64,000 bases of DNA from Isoetes taiwanensis (lineage: Eukaryota; Streptophyta; Lycopodiopsida; Isoetales; Isoetaceae): NCBI GenBank assembly GCA_021234155.1, contig JAJEKV010000091.1:1865501-1929500 (forward strand). Direction: 5' to 3'. Position 1 is the stretch's first letter, and each line of letters begins with the position of its first letter. The position numbers and the translations under genes are program-made. The notes under the pieces were generated by a model. The model ran no database searches. It saw nothing but the letters and a program-made list of their open reading frames with translations, and had not been told where the DNA came from. Of the stretch, positions 32,827 through 45,191 are shown one piece after another.

Positions 32827-33460
32827 TGATAAAAGACTACAAAGACTTGAAAACGGGTGTTATGAACGGGTGCGAAACAAGCGACAAATAACCAATTCAG
32901 CCTTCCTCACCCAACCCGCCCAGCTTCTCCAGAACGTTATCTGCCTTCCACATCCACATCCAATAATTCCAACCTAAGACCCACTTAGTAATCCTTGACT
33001 ACGTGCTGGATCGGGCGACCGCTAGCTAAGAACTCCAACCGGAGACTCTATCGGGATAAAAGACAATTGTATTTATAAACATGAATCTATCTATTTCCTA
33101 ATGACCTTTCAGCTCGAAATATCTAAAGAAAAGGCAAGATCCCTAAACCGCAGAGGTTTCAAATTGCTAATATCTTGGTTGGACCTTTTTGTAGGCTTGA
33201 TCTGATCATTTTCCTTGGTTCCTATGTTCTTAGCCTACATTACGATCCTGGATTTCATATAATAGCTATTATGCTTCAAGCATCTAATCCTTACTTATAT
33301 TTTTTTAAACTAAATATCCAATGGTTCATTTCATTTAAGAAATTTATTATCCACCATAGCCTAAACATCCCATAATTTAAAACATAGTTTAGGACCTATC
33401 CTGACAAACTAAACATTAATTCGGATGTGTTCTAACCGCCTCCAAAGGCCACCTATATCA
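32827..33460 (-). repeat. Array LTR unit 1
   Basis: Shares with the other units GACTACAAAGACTT, GACAATTGTATTTATAAACA, AATATCTTGGTTGGACC, TATCCAATGGTTCATTTCAT, ATTATCCACCATAGCC and the end ACCTATATCA. Left flank is copia RNase H coding DNA. Confidence 0.7.
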
Positions 33461-35037
33461 ATTCCTCGGAGCTTCCGGGATTGATCGGCTCCTCGATCAA
33501 GGAATTATATGGCAATTTACTACAAACCAAAGTTCATGGTTGCAACCCTGTGTTGAATAACTCAACAAAATACCATGATCAAAACCCTCCTAGTTGATTT
33601 CTCAACTAGAAATACCGCAAATAAATCCATGATCGCAACCCTTTCTAGTTGATTTCTCAACTAGAAATACCACGCTTCAAATCCATGATCGCAACCCCGA
33701 TTGAGTCCACAATCAGAAATAATATTCAAGTCCAGCCCTTTTAGGCTAAAATTTGATCCAAAATTTTGGCCAAAAGTTTTTTTTCCTTTATATGCTTAAA
33801 TAGTAAATAATGAAACCAACATCTATGCCGTATATAGTTGCCGCTTTCTTAAACTTAAAATTTAACCTTATCCTCCTCCTTCATGGAGTTATCACTTACC
33901 AACCTATTTCCGTGGCAGGCAATTTTGTTTAAGCCTTTCCTTTTTGCACTTGTTTGCCGCAAAGTTACTTGTTTATTCGTTTTTTAGCACTTGACTTCGC
34001 CGGTTGCTCTTCCACCGAAAGTCATTTGAGTACGAGGTCCACTAGAAACGAGGATTTGATCCCGTACTCCCGGATTCCCCATTCCCTCGCTCCTCCCGAT
34101 TGCCTCGTCGTTTCGGTCTCTTTGCATTTAGCTTCTGGACAATCTATCTTAAAATGTGGTCCTCCACAATACCCACTTTTTTGAATGAAGGTCTGTTTGA
34201 CCGATTATCCGCCGTTTGAGCTTGGTCTTGATTATCTCCACATCATCAGACCTTTTATTTTTTCCCAATCCCTTGCCATTGTTTGGTTTTCTCGATACTT
34301 GTTTTGCCATTGCCTTTGTCCTCGGGATATCCATCCCATATACTAAGTAATTTATAAAATCGGGTTTAACTTCCTTCCATGACTATGGCTTTTCTTTTGT
34401 TGCTTCTTCCAAGGTCCGAGGATCTATGAAGCATAATTTTATACAAAGGAATTTTTTAATCTGCCATATATTTTCTTTAGCAACTCTTCTCCGTTAACCC
34501 GTCCATTTGAGTGGACAAATACCGAATTTCGATGTGTCGATAAACCCATTCATTGTCACCCTGTTTAAACAAATCCCATTCTCGCTTGACATCATTATGA
34601 TAATTGGGCGCAAGTTGTAACCTTCAAAAGCTTCTTTGAAAAACTTCCATGTTAAAATCTTTGGATCCATTCTTTTCTTCCCACATACCATGTTACGTAT
34701 GTCTGTCAAATCTTTATCCATAGCAATCTGCGGCTTACACAGCACCGGTAGCTTTACTAATTCAAAATAACTTTCCCATGTAGAAAGGAATCCAAGGCGG
34801 TAAGTGTTTCTCTTTTCACGAGAAGGTTGGCATTCACCGCAACTTTCTCTAGCCATTTACAAGAGGATTCTGGAGGCAAATGATGAATTAGATTGTGCGT
34901 TCGTTTACCTGAACTCGGTGGCGTCTAAAAACCGGGTTTCAATGGGTATTCCGTTGTTTTATTCTGCGAGTTGTTTTTGGATTCGGTCGCCCGGTGAACC
35001 ATTGCTCTGGGGCTTCGAGTCGAGGCTCAATGAAAAT
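33461..35037 (-). pseudogene. Array internal segment 1 with gag
   Basis: Minus-strand frame 34856-34494 contains a retrotransposon Gag (PF03732-like) block: LTWKFFKEAFEGYNLRP, then relics of the downstream helix (LTEKEL equivalent) and a basic tail (KAMAKQVSRKPNNGKGLGKN, 34320-34270). Three copies in this array allow the Gag reading to be cross-checked; each has its own frame changes. The rest (33461-34150) is non-coding with several CTAGTTGATTTCTCAACTAG short inverted repeats. Confidence 0.6.
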
Positions 35038-35956
35038 TGATCGACTACAAAGACTTGAGCGGTAAATCAAAAGTTAAGGCGAAACAAGCGGCATTCCAGC
35101 CTTCGTGTACCACTGATGATCGGGCTTTCCGGGTTTATTGGTAGACATTGCCAACTCTCTAAGACCCAATTTAGTAATCTTGACTAAGGCACCAGCTAAG
35201 AACTCAAAACTTCATAAAAAAACAAAGTATTTATGACATTAAACCTATTTCGGAAGGAACCTTTTTGGAAACAAACATAATCCAAATAGGAGTTCAAACC
35301 GTTGTTAATATCTTAGTTCAGGCCTTTTGTACCCAACCGGCCCCTTTCCTTAGGTTCAGTTTTCGCCTGCAGGAAATCGTTCATCCCCGCCACATCCACA
35401 TCCACAATTCCGACCTTCACCTCACAAGACTCCAATTTCTCAGCGAGTAATCCTTTCATACAGGTTCCAACTCTAAGACCCAATTTAGTAACTCTTAACT
35501 CAGGGCTGAAACTCAAAACTCAGGAGACTCTATGTCAGGATAAAAAAGACAATTGTATTTATAAACATGAATCTACCTATTTCCGGAATGACCCTTTTTC
35601 ACTCCGAGAATATTTAAAGAAAAAGCGTGATAATCCCTAATAACAAGAGGTTAAATTTATTAATATCTTGGTTCGGACCTTTTGTAAGGCTTGATCGACC
35701 CTTTTCCTTGGGTTCCAGAAGTGTTCTTAGCCTCTGTTACAGTCACGGCTGGATTTCATATAATGGCTACGCTACCCGTTATCGACCTTGCTTATATTTT
35801 AAACTAAATATCCAATGGTTCATTTCATTTAAAAATTTATTATCCACCATAGCCTAAACATCATAATTTAAAACATAGTTTAGGACCCACCTTGACAAAA
35901 GTAAACATTAATTCGATGTGTGTCAACTGCTTGGCTCCCAAAGCACCACCATATCA
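35038..35956 (-). repeat. Array LTR unit 2, with internal duplication
   Basis: At 919 bp it is about 270 bp longer than its sisters. The block from AAGACCCAATTTAGTAA through the TTTATAAACA/TTTATGACA region and TTAATATCTT-GTTC occurs twice (about 35160-35340 and 35475-35700), the first copy more degraded. Confidence 0.65.
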
Positions 35957-37563
35957 ATTCCTCCCTTCCTGGATTGATCGCCCTTGGATCAAGGAATTAT
36001 ATGGTAAATTTACCACAACCAGGTTCATATTGCAACCCTAGTTGAATGGAAATACCCTCCATGATTAGTATTTCTCAACTAGAAATACCAATATCAAATC
36101 CTATGATGCAACCTAGCTTTTCGATTTCTCAACTAGAAATACTCACTAGTCAAATCCATGATCGCAACCACGATTGAGTCCACAATCTAAATATTCAAGT
36201 CCAGCCCTTTAGGCTAAAATTTGATCCAAATTCTTTAAGGCCAAAAAGTTTTTTTCCTTTATATGCTTAAATGGTAAACAATGAAATCAACATCTATGAT
36301 CACCGCATATTAGTTCTTTGTTTTTAAAACTTAAAATGTAACCCATCCTCCTTCATATGGAGTTATCCTACTTTCAACCTATTTCAAAGTAGGCAATTTG
36401 CCTGTTCGCCCTTTCCTTTTACGCCGGCCGGCAAAAGTTACTTGCTTAGTCGTTTTAACCCTGATTCGGCGGTTGCTCTTCCACCGAAATTTGAGCGAAG
36501 GTCCACTAGAACAGGATTTGATCATGCTCGCCCGCACGATTCCCTACGTTCCTCCCATTGCCTCTACCGTTCGGGTCTCTTTTTTACATTTATCTTCGGA
36601 TAATCTATCTTAAGATGTGGTCCTCATAATAACACCTTTCCTTTTTTTGAATGAAGGTCTGTTGGTACGTTATCCCACTTCGTTTTCCGAGCTTGGTCTT
36701 GATTATCTCCTTTGCTCTATTTTATTTCCTTTGTCCTAACCCTTGCCATTGTTTTGTTTTCTTTCATTACTTGTTTTGCCATTGCCTTTGTCCTCGTGGG
36801 ATATCCAACCTTATACACAATTTAAAATTAGATTTAACTTCCTTCCATTTGGCGGCTTTCTTTGTTGCTTCTTCCAAATACGAGGATCTATGAAGCATAA
36901 TTCTCGCATACAAGGAATTTTTAAGTCCCGCTATATTTTCTTAGCAACTCCTTCTCTGTTAACCCATCCATTTTGAGGGACAAATACTGAATTTTAGATG
37001 TCTTGATAAACCGATTCATTATCACCACCGCTTAAACAAATCCCATTCGCGTTTGACATCATTATGATAATTAGTCAGCCAAGTTGTAACCTTCAAAAAG
37101 CTTTTTGAAATTCTTCCATGTTAAAATCTTTGGATCCATTCATTTTCTTCCACCTCACACCATGTTAAGCCATGTCCACAAATATTTATCCATAGTCTGC
37201 AGACTTACGCTTTTACTAATTCAAAATAACTTTCCATGTAGAAAGGAATCCAAAAGGCAGTACACGGGTTTCTCTTTCTTACCGAGAAGTTGGCATTCAC
37301 CGCAACTTTCTCCTAAATGCATTTACAAGAGGATTCTGAGGCAGTTGATGAATTAGATTGTGCGCCGCTACGGGTGCCTGTAAAATTTATAGGCTGCATA
37401 CGTATTCCGGGCGAGCTAATTTATTCTGCATTTGGTAGGAAGTGGAGAAGAAATATTTGACCGCGCAGCTAGCGCGCCGCGTACCGGTGTACTGATGACA
37501 GGCCGCTTTGGCCAGTATACTGCTCCGAGGCTTCGTAATCGCGGAGGCTCCGACACGCAAAAT
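35957..37563 (-). pseudogene. Array internal segment 2 with gag
   Basis: Same organisation as segment 1: short CTAGTTGA/TCAACTAG repeats (about 36020-36160), basic tail coding near 36800-36640, and Gag helices at 37370-36900 on the minus strand (AGCTTTTTGAAATTCTTCC on the plus strand corresponds to the WKNFKKAF-like block). Frame changes and small insertions prevent a continuous frame. Confidence 0.55.
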
Positions 37564-38212
37564 TAGTACGACTACAAAGACTTTATAAACGTTAAGGAAC
37601 TAACAAAGCAAAGAATAGCTCTAAGACCCCAAATTTTCATACCTTGTGCTCACTCAATCTAACCGGCTTCAGTTTTCTCAAAGCAGGAACGCTATCCCGC
37701 TTCACATCCACATCCAATAATTCCAACTCTAAGACCCAATTTAGTAACTCTTGACTACAGGCCTGGACTGGCGACTGCGCTAAGAACTCAACCGGAGACT
37801 CTATGTCAGGATAAAAAAGACAATTGTATTTATAAACATGAATCTACCTATTTCCGGAATGACCCTTTTCAGCTCAGAATATCTAAAGAAAAGGCAGATA
37901 ATCCCTAATAACAGAGGTTTCGGCTGTTAATATCTTGGTTCGGACCTTTTGTAAGGCTTGATCGACCCTTTTCCTTGGGTTCCGTATATTCTTAGCCTCT
38001 CATACGATCATGCTCTTCATATAGATTTCATATTATCGACCTTGCTTATATTTTAAACTAAATATCCAATGGTTCATTTCATTTAAGAAATTTATTATCT
38101 ACCATAGCCTAAACATCATAATTTAAAACATAGTTTAGGACCTATCCTTGACAAACTAAACATTAATTCCTGATGTTAGCCTGAACAAGCTCCCGAGCAC
38201 CACCACATATCA
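37564..38212 (-). repeat. Array LTR unit 3
   Basis: Aligned along its length with unit 1 and unit 4; ends ACCACATATCA. Its left edge reads TAGTACGACTACAAAG where the others have TGATA, a presumed point change. Next to it GGAGGCTCCGACACGC resembles a decayed GGCTCTGATACCA primer-site complement. Confidence 0.65.
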
Positions 38213-39827
38213 TCTCCTCCCTTCCGGGATTGATGATCCCATCAAGGAAATTATATGGCAAATTTACCACAACCAAGTTCATAGTTTGCAACCCTAGTTG
38301 AATACTCAACTAGAAATGTCACAACAAACTGTTGATCAGCAAACCTAGTTGATTTTCAACTAGGTGTACCAAAGTCAAATCCATGATCGCAACCTAGTTG
38401 ATTTCTCAACTAGAATACCAAGGCCAACAAATCCATGATCGCAACCCCTCATTGAGTCCTGCCAAACGAATATTCAAGTCCAGCCTTTAGGCTAAAATTT
38501 GATCCGCCCTTTAAGGCCAAAATTTTTTTATATGCTTAAATGGTAAACAATGAAATCAAATATCTATGATGCAGACATAGTTGCTGTTTCTTAAACTTAA
38601 AATGTAGCTCCTTCATGGAGTTATCACTACCAACCTATTTCCTAAGTAGGCAATTTGCGGTTTAAGCCTTTCCTTTTTGCACTTCGCTGCAAAAAGTTAC
38701 TTGTTTATTCGTTTTAGCACTTGACTCGGCGGTTGCTCTTCCACCTGAAATATTTGAGCCGAAGGTCCACTAGAACGAGGATTTGATCTGTACTCAGTTC
38801 TGATTCCCCACGCTCCTCCCGACAATTTCGTCGTTTCGGGTCTCTTTTTGCATTTATCTTCTGATAATCTATCTTTAAGATGTGGTCCTCCGCGCATATA
38901 CTTACCCACTTTTTTTTGAATGAAGGTCTGACTGATTATCCCACCGTTCTCGAGTTTGAATTACTTATCTCCCGCACTTGCTCTTAATCTTTTTATTTCC
39001 TTTGTCCTAACCCCTTGCCATTGTTTGTTTTCAAAGACTTATTTTGCCATTGCCTTTGTCCTCGGGATATCCATCCCATATACTACAATTTATAAAAATC
39101 GGATTTAACTTCCTTTCCACGCCTATGGCTTTCTTTGTTGCTTCTTCCGTCCGAGGATCTATGAAGCATAATCCGCATACAAAGGAATTTTTAAGTCCTA
39201 TATATTTTCTTAGCAACTCCTTCTCTGTTAACCCATCCATTTGAGTGGACAAATACTGAATTTCGATGTGTCTTGATAAATTGATTCATTGTCACCACTG
39301 TTAAACAAATCCCATTCTCGTTTGACATCATTATGATAATAATTGCCGCTGCTTGTAACCTTCAAAAGCTTCTTTGAAATTCTTCCATGTTAAAATCTTT
39401 GGATCCATTCTTTTTCTTCCTCGCCACCATGTTCTCGCCATGTTCACAATATTTATCCATAGTCTGCGATCTTCGCGTGAAGTACTAATTCAAATAACTT
39501 TCCCATGTAGAAAGGAATCCAAAGACACAGACGGGTTTCTCTTTTCACACTATAAGGTTGGCATTCCTCCAACTTTCTCCGCGCCATTTAAAGAGTGATT
39601 CGGAGTGTTGGATGAATTAGATTGTGCCTTCGCTTACAAGGTAAGGCCTGTAAAAATTTATATAGGCCGCATCGCGAATTATTCAAATGTTTTGACGATC
39701 TGCGGGATTGGTAGAAGGAGGAATAGCCATTGACCGCCAGCGAAGTTAGCGCGGTTTCGCAGCCCGTGTACTGATGATCGTGTACTGCTGCATTGCGGTA
39801 TGGCTACCGAGCCGCATCAAATAAAAT
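38213..39827 (-). pseudogene. Array internal segment 3 with gag
   Basis: The clearest Gag of the array: minus-strand frame 39252-39031 reads MDGLTEKELLRKYI-GLKNSF and FIDPRTEEATKKAI, the typical plant gypsy Gag helix (TEKELxxKYIxGLK...PRTLEEAxxxA). The upstream KEAF block is at 39390-39350. Basic tail at 39060-39000. Confidence 0.65.
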
Positions 39828-40519
39828 TGATAATGAATTTTGCTAAAGGACGACAGCAAATCAAAAGTTATGAACTAAAACAAAACAGCAAAGAGTTTCT
39901 AATTCCAGCCTTCAATTTCGCTTGTGCTCACTGCACCTAACCGGCTGCTCATATGAACAAGCACTATGATATTAGGGGCTCAAAGTTTTCAACAGAAATG
40001 CCATCCTTCACATCCGCATCCACAATTTAACTCTAAGACCCAATTTAGTAACTCTTGACTATACAGTTCGACTCAAGACGCTACTACAAACCAAACCCGG
40101 AGACTGCGTCGATATTAAAAGACAATTGTATTTATAAACACATAGAATCTACATATTTCCAATAACTTTTCTGCTCTGTAATATCTGCGCGATAATCCTA
40201 ATGTTTTAGGCTCTACCTAATATCTTGGTTCGACCTTTTGTAAGGCTTGATCGAATCTTTCCTTGGGTTCCGTAAGTGTTCTTAGCCTCTCATATACCAC
40301 AATTTTTATGGATTTCAGAGTAATGGCTACGCCACCAAGTATTTCCATCTTTGCTTATATTTTAAACTAAATATCCAATGGTTCATTTCATTTAAGAAAT
40401 TTATTATCTACCATAGCCTAAACATCATAATTTAAAACATAGTTTAGGACCTATCCTTGACAAACTAAACATTAATTCTATGTTCCTCGAACTGCCCTCT
40501 GTACCACACCATATCATCA
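39828..40519 (-). repeat. Array LTR unit 4
   Basis: Left edge TGATAATGAA, right edge ACACCATATCATCA. Similarity to the other units stops here, and copia RNase H coding resumes at 40520, which fixes the right edge of the array. Confidence 0.65.
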
Positions 40520-40890
40520 ATGTTCCTGAACTATATACCCTTTTGTCGCTAATGAAGCTATTTATTCCCATCGCTAAATTGTAGAGTGCTATTGATGACC
40601 TTGCTCCTCCAGCCTATTGGTGCCCTCCTAATATCAAATGTAATTCTCAGCGTGACGCCTATCTAAATCCCACACCACTGCATTACTATAGTATCAAACC
40701 AAGTCCTTGTTAAATAAATAAACGCGATCCTTTTGTTCCTTCTGTGAATTCAACATTCCTTTTTTAGTTTTTAAACCAATGCCTATATTCGGGATCATAC
40801 AGACCGCCAAAGACGCTTACTATAAATGCAAGGTCAGCCTTTATGTTGTTGGTAATGAATAATAAACTTCCCACCAATTGCCTATATGGT
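40520..40890 (-). pseudogene. Copia RT C-terminus and RNase H start
   Basis: On the minus strand: QLVGSLLFITNNIKADLAF (the GSLxYLTxTRPDIxF block), DPEYRHW, RIAFIYLTRTW and RAPIGWRSKVINSTLQF (the SGYxxxxGxxxxSWxSKKQ...LSTxEAEY region), then ATKGYIVQEH. It ends at the array edge and continues at 32826. Confidence 0.65.
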
Positions 40891-41480
40891 ACTTTTGTTC
40901 ATCTTTTCCTTTCACTTTTATCTTAGATTATAAATTCACGCCTTGTTCCATAAATACCGGAGTTTTTATTGTATTACATTCTTGCATATTGAATTTTCCA
41001 AAACAAATCAATATACTTACTTTGATTTGAAACCCTCATTTGCTCGCTTCCGCCCTCTTAACTTGTACACCCAAGAATTTTGATAACTCTCCCAAACCTC
41101 ACTATTTTGTACCTGGTTTTAAGTTTTTTCTTGCATTCATTCAAGAAAGTCGTTGTTAGTCATAAAATCGCATTCACATATACAAATTATACTTTCCCTT
41201 TTTCTTAACAAATACATCGCTCCATCATTTGTCAAGCTTTTGAAACTTGTTCCTTTAAGAAACTATCAATGCAAAATACCATTGCCTTTGGGATTGTTTC
41301 AACCATAGACCGCTTTCTCCACACCTTTTAATTTCTTCCAACTTCAAAACCCCAGAGCTTGTTTCATGTATATTTCTTCCTCCAAGTCTCCAGATTAAGA
41401 AAAGGCATACATCCATATGATGTAAATCAAGATTCAAAGCATTAGAAATAGCAATAATCATCCTAATACTTGTTAGTTTA
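40891..41480 (-). pseudogene. Copia reverse transcriptase
   Basis: Frame 41461-41255 (-): IIAISNALNLDLHHMDV, then a shifted FLNG region, EEIKRCGESGLWLKQSQRQWY, which match the copia RT blocks (HxMDVKTAFLNG, KSLYGLKQxPRxWY). A KKKGKYNLYM...RFYD relic near 41180 marks the YVDD strand, and GELSKFLGVQVKR near 41080 the following block. Several frame changes. Confidence 0.75.
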
Positions 41481-42225
41481 ACTACGTGTGAATATGTTTC
41501 ATCAAAAAATCAACTCCATTTTTTGTGAATATCCCTTTGAGCTACTAAATCTTGCTTTGTATTTTGACTCCCATTTGTACTACCTTAATTTGAATATCCA
41601 TTTGTTTTTGCGGGTACTTTCCCTTTAGCAAATCCACCAACTTCATATATATGCTTCAATGATTTCATTTTTTCTCCCATTGCATCTTTTCCAATTTTGA
41701 CCTGGCGAATGAGTTGATAGCCTTTCAAAACTTTCTAGGTAATTTTATTCTAATACCATGTGAATTTTTATTATTTTTCCTCTCTATTTTAGGTTTTGTA
41801 ACTACATTTCCATTATCTTCATGCCATACCTCAGATATCAATGTTGGCTTTTGTTGCAATTTTTCCTTCACATTTTATTTTTTCCTCACTTGGATTATTT
41901 TGCTTTTTATATTTTCTAAATTCAGCCTCATGTAGTTTTCCGCCATGTTTTGTTTTTTTCATTGTTGTCAATACTCATTCAGACCGAAATCCGCATCTTC
42001 TTGTTTTCCAAAGATTATTTCTTCCATTCTTGTATTCTCATTGGTCTGTTTTCTATGTATTTTTCGTTTTTTGTGTCTTCTTCTTTCATTGATGTTTATA
42101 TGTAACATTTTCTTTCAAAAATCACGGCCCCGCCACTAATATCCTTCTTTTTAATGGATCATACATCCTATATCCCTTTGAGTATGGGGCATCATAACAA
42201 ACTAGATAGGTTATAATGGATCTCA
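41481..42225 (-). other. Copia pol linker between integrase and RT
   Basis: AT-rich, T-rich on the plus strand, so A-rich coding on the minus strand. Position implies the integrase C-terminus and the linker ahead of RT. I could not read a continuous frame here. Confidence 0.4.
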
Positions 42226-42620
42226 CATCAAGTTTTTGTCTTAATTGTCATTGAGGGACATGGAGTATCCAAGACAACCATATACCTTAAACATTTCATA
42301 GCTTGGGACTTTCCTAACCATACCGCCGACTTTTCTTCTAGGATCCCTTTTGATGGTAAGCATTTTATATGCGAGCACCGGGCAGCTTTGATCATTTCTT
42401 TCCAAAGGAAATTTGGCAAACCAAAGATGTTTTAACATGATCTTGTTGTATTCAAAATTGTCTTGTTTTTCCTTTCTCTCAAGCTATCCCATTTTGTTGG
42501 GAGTAAGGACTGCAAGTATATTGCCTTTGATGCCCTTTTTGTCAATGCAATAATATCTAATGAATTTACCAGACATGTATTCCCTCCCATCAGAATCTAA
42601 CACATTTTTATTTTATTCCC
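42226..42620 (-). pseudogene. Copia integrase core
   Basis: Minus-strand pieces: VLDSDGREYMSGKF (the SDNGGEF block), KGIKGNILAVLTPNKMG, LERKNK (with the E of VAERKNR), LWKEMIKAA, then W-GK-PSYEMFKVYGCLGY. Spread over three frames, with a stop (TAG) just before LERK. Confidence 0.72.
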
Positions 42621-44390
42621 AGCCACATTCTACCTCCTCACACAAAAGCCTTAAATGCTTCAAATGCCCGGTCTTTTATTCTAAATAATATAGCCTTTGT
42701 TTTTCTCACACATAATCATCCACAAAAGTTATAAAGTACTTTTTCCCGCTTATTCCCTTATGTTTAATGGACCACAAAGGTCTGTATGAATTAATCCTTA
42801 ATTTCATTTGTTCTCCCTTTTAGCTTTTGAAAAGGTGTAATCTTGAGTGTTTTCCAAGCATATAGCCCTTTTACACAAATGATTTTCTTCAGTTTCTTGT
42901 CACCGCCACCATTAAACCTTGCTTTGTCATGAATTCAAGATTTTTCATGTTTAGTGTGCCCGAAGCCTTTCATGCCATGTTACCATGTTGGAGTTAGTGT
43001 CAAATTATACTTTCCATAGGTCGAGAATTTATACCAAAAAGATTGCCAACTCTTTCTTTCAAGAAACTTCAATTCATTTCCATCAAAAATCTTACAATGA
43101 GTTCTTTTTAAATACAACTTTTTCCCATGTCAACTAACTGAGAAATAGAAATTAAATTTCTAAACTGTTAAACACACAAAACATTTTGCAAATTCACTAT
43201 TCCGCATTCCTAAGCAAGTTTCTAGATATCCAACATCTTCAATTCTTTTGTAGATCACCATTTCCAACTCAGAGTGTCCTCCTAGACTTCCTTTTTTTCT
43301 TTCAAGATTTTGAGTTGCATGCAAACAGTTCTTTCTGCTCCACTATCTAAAAATCGTAAAATTTATCAATAATTTTGCTCAAGAGTAGCAATCAATGCTT
43401 TTTTATGCCTCTACCTCATCATCTTCACATTCGTGGTCCTCTCCCACAACCTGCTTCCGCTACATTTGCCTCTTCAAGCAGTTTATTTTTCCGAATCTGT
43501 CCTTCCTTCTTTCCCTTGTAGCTGTATTTCCTTAAGTTTCTCTTTATCTCTTGAGAATATCTCTTTCTTTTGGAGATGAACATTGATGTGCAAATGTCCT
43601 TCCCTCCACAATTGTAACTTATCCCCTGAATTAGCGACAATCAAATTTTAAATGTCCATATTATTGTAGTTATAGTAAGGCCCAAGTTTTCCCCTCTTTT
43701 TATTACCTTCTTGCCTTTCCCTTTTGCAAACAAAACCTGAGTAGCATCCTCATCTTCCATTACTCCTATTCTATTCAATTTCGCCTTTAGCATCCTTTCA
43801 GCCTCCATTCTAGTTTTAGCCAAAGTTCGATAAAGATAAAATATATTTCCCATGTAGGTTATCAGCTTCATATTGCTAAAACTTGCCGTTGTTGAGTATA
43901 GAGAATCCCCGCTTCCTTCTAGATCACAATAATACCGCTAAAATGTTTGAAAGAAATCATTTATGTTGTCCTTTGCTCAAACCAGCCAACTCATTTTCAA
44001 GAATTACTGTGAGGATGTCTTTTCCTCATAACGGGCTATGTACCCACATTCACTAGGATGCATGCTCTCTCATTTCGTCCATGCCTAATTTACTTCCTTG
44101 CTCATGATTATTCCATGTGCTTTTCTTATCTTGGCAATCTCACCGCCTTCTTCTGCGTAGATTGTTTCGCTTCCAGCCAAAGATTCCGCCCATTTATTGA
44201 GCTCGAAGCCTCTCACAGCAACCCCAAGCTCTGCCCTCAATTGGTTCCACAATTTCCCACAAGCTCCTCAACTTGTAGCACATGCTTGATCTTTTCCTTC
44301 CAAACTTGGAAGCCGAATCTCCTCTAAAACATATCAATCAAAATTACAATAGCCCCTACACTAAATCGCTTACATTTATGTTCAGAAACC
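42621..44390 (-). pseudogene. Copia Gag and integrase N-terminus
   Basis: Gag-like frames: 43871-43641 (LYRTLAKTRMEAERMLKAKL, EDEDATQVLFAKGKGKK) and 43640-43425 with YNCGGKDIC, a damaged CCHC zinc knuckle. The Gag start should be near 44330. Between 42620 and 43400 the protease and the integrase zinc domain are expected but I can only see fragments. Confidence 0.55.
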
Positions 44391-44395
44391 TCCCC

Positions 44396-44406
44396 GCTCG
44401 ATACTA
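44396..44406 (-). other. Copia primer-binding site relic
   Basis: Read on the minus strand, TAGTATCGAGC starts two bases from the 5' LTR edge and resembles TGGTATCAGAGC (tRNA-Met) with one substitution and a small deletion. Confidence 0.55.
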
Positions 44407-44407
44407 A

Positions 44408-45171
44408 TGTTAGCATAAACAAAAGCAATAACTTCCTTTTTAAATATTAAAATTGTCCATAAATAACAACAACAGATCAGTGTCTCATTGAAGCAAAAAA
44501 AAACTTCATAAGACAATAGCACGCCCCTCAACTCACACACAACTATATATAAATGCGTATTGTGTCATCATCACCATAGTGAGACTTATTTAATTTATAA
44601 AGGTCTCACCATTGCATTAGAAAATTACTCATCATAAACCTTTCAATGCTATTTGCATCGTTCCATCAATTGAGTGCCTTATACATATCGTTCTTAGGTC
44701 AAAGAGAAGAAAACCCGTGACCGCTCAATAACTGGACCGCTATGCTATTTTCATTTATCACACCAACCGGGCGGTTATGCTGCATCATTGCGAACTTCCC
44801 GATTCATTGGATCTCCTTGCCATCTTCAGATAGGACCGATTCAATTCAAACCAGAAATGGCTCCAAGCATTTCGATGATACTACCGAATATTCCAATGTT
44901 TCATATCAATGGTTAACATATAATTCAGCAATATATCACCTTAACCATATATTCCCATGTTTCATATTAATGGTTAACCTTCATGTAGTTCATGAATATA
45001 TAGTCTTAACCATATAAGTCAACTATTAATTCAACTTCCCACAGTTCTAACTTCATGCTTTATTTTCTCTGATATACTCTGTCATGTCTTTCAACTTCAT
45101 ATCTTGCTTTCATGTTAACTTTTATGATCTTACAACATGCCTTTCTATAAATTCTAATATGAACCTCAACA
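44408..45171 (-). repeat. Copia 5' LTR
   Basis: TGTTAGCATAAAC ... CCTCAACA on the plus strand, 764 bp, uninterrupted reference for the split 3' LTR. It is followed by the duplication TGTCG (45172-45176). Confidence 0.87.
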
Positions 45172-45186
45172 TGTCGTCTTTGGATG

Positions 45187-45191
45187 GGCTT
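45187..45191. repeat. Target site duplication GGCTT (left)
   Basis: GGCTT directly precedes the LTR at 45192 and directly follows the other LTR at 63429-63433. A caution: AGGGCTT also occurs just inside the left LTR (45604-45610), so a solo-LTR origin of the left copy cannot be fully excluded. Confidence 0.8.

Larger units (their letters stand above)
32827..40519 (-). mobile_element. Tandem LTR-gag array (non-autonomous gypsy-like element)
   Basis: Four LTR-like units alternate with three internal segments holding only a gag gene, all on the minus strand: LTR 32827-33460, gag, LTR 35038-35956, gag, LTR 37564-38212, gag, LTR 39828-40519. The period is about 2.3-2.5 kb. LTRs begin TGATA and end TATCA. 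Next to LTR units 2 and 3, GGCTC...(C)CA-AATT sequences resemble a decayed tRNA-Met primer site. No protease, RT or integrase is seen in any internal segment, so this fits the class of terminal-repeat retrotransposons carrying only GAG. Such LTR-internal chains arise by unequal recombination. No target duplication found. Confidence 0.7.
28677..45171 (-). mobile_element. Ty1/copia retrotransposon with nested insertions
   Basis: The 5' LTR is 44408-45171 (764 bp), the 3' LTR 28677-32484 (interrupted), the duplication TGTCG, the primer-site relic 44396-44406 and the polypurine tract TGAAAGGGGAA read on the minus strand at 32485-32495. Coding order on the minus strand is Gag, integrase, RT, RNase H, the copia order. 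Later insertions: about 3 kb in the 3' LTR (29264-32278) and the LTR-gag array (32827-40519) in the RNase H region. Without these, the element would be about 5.8 kb. Its own genes are broken by many frame changes. Confidence 0.9.
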
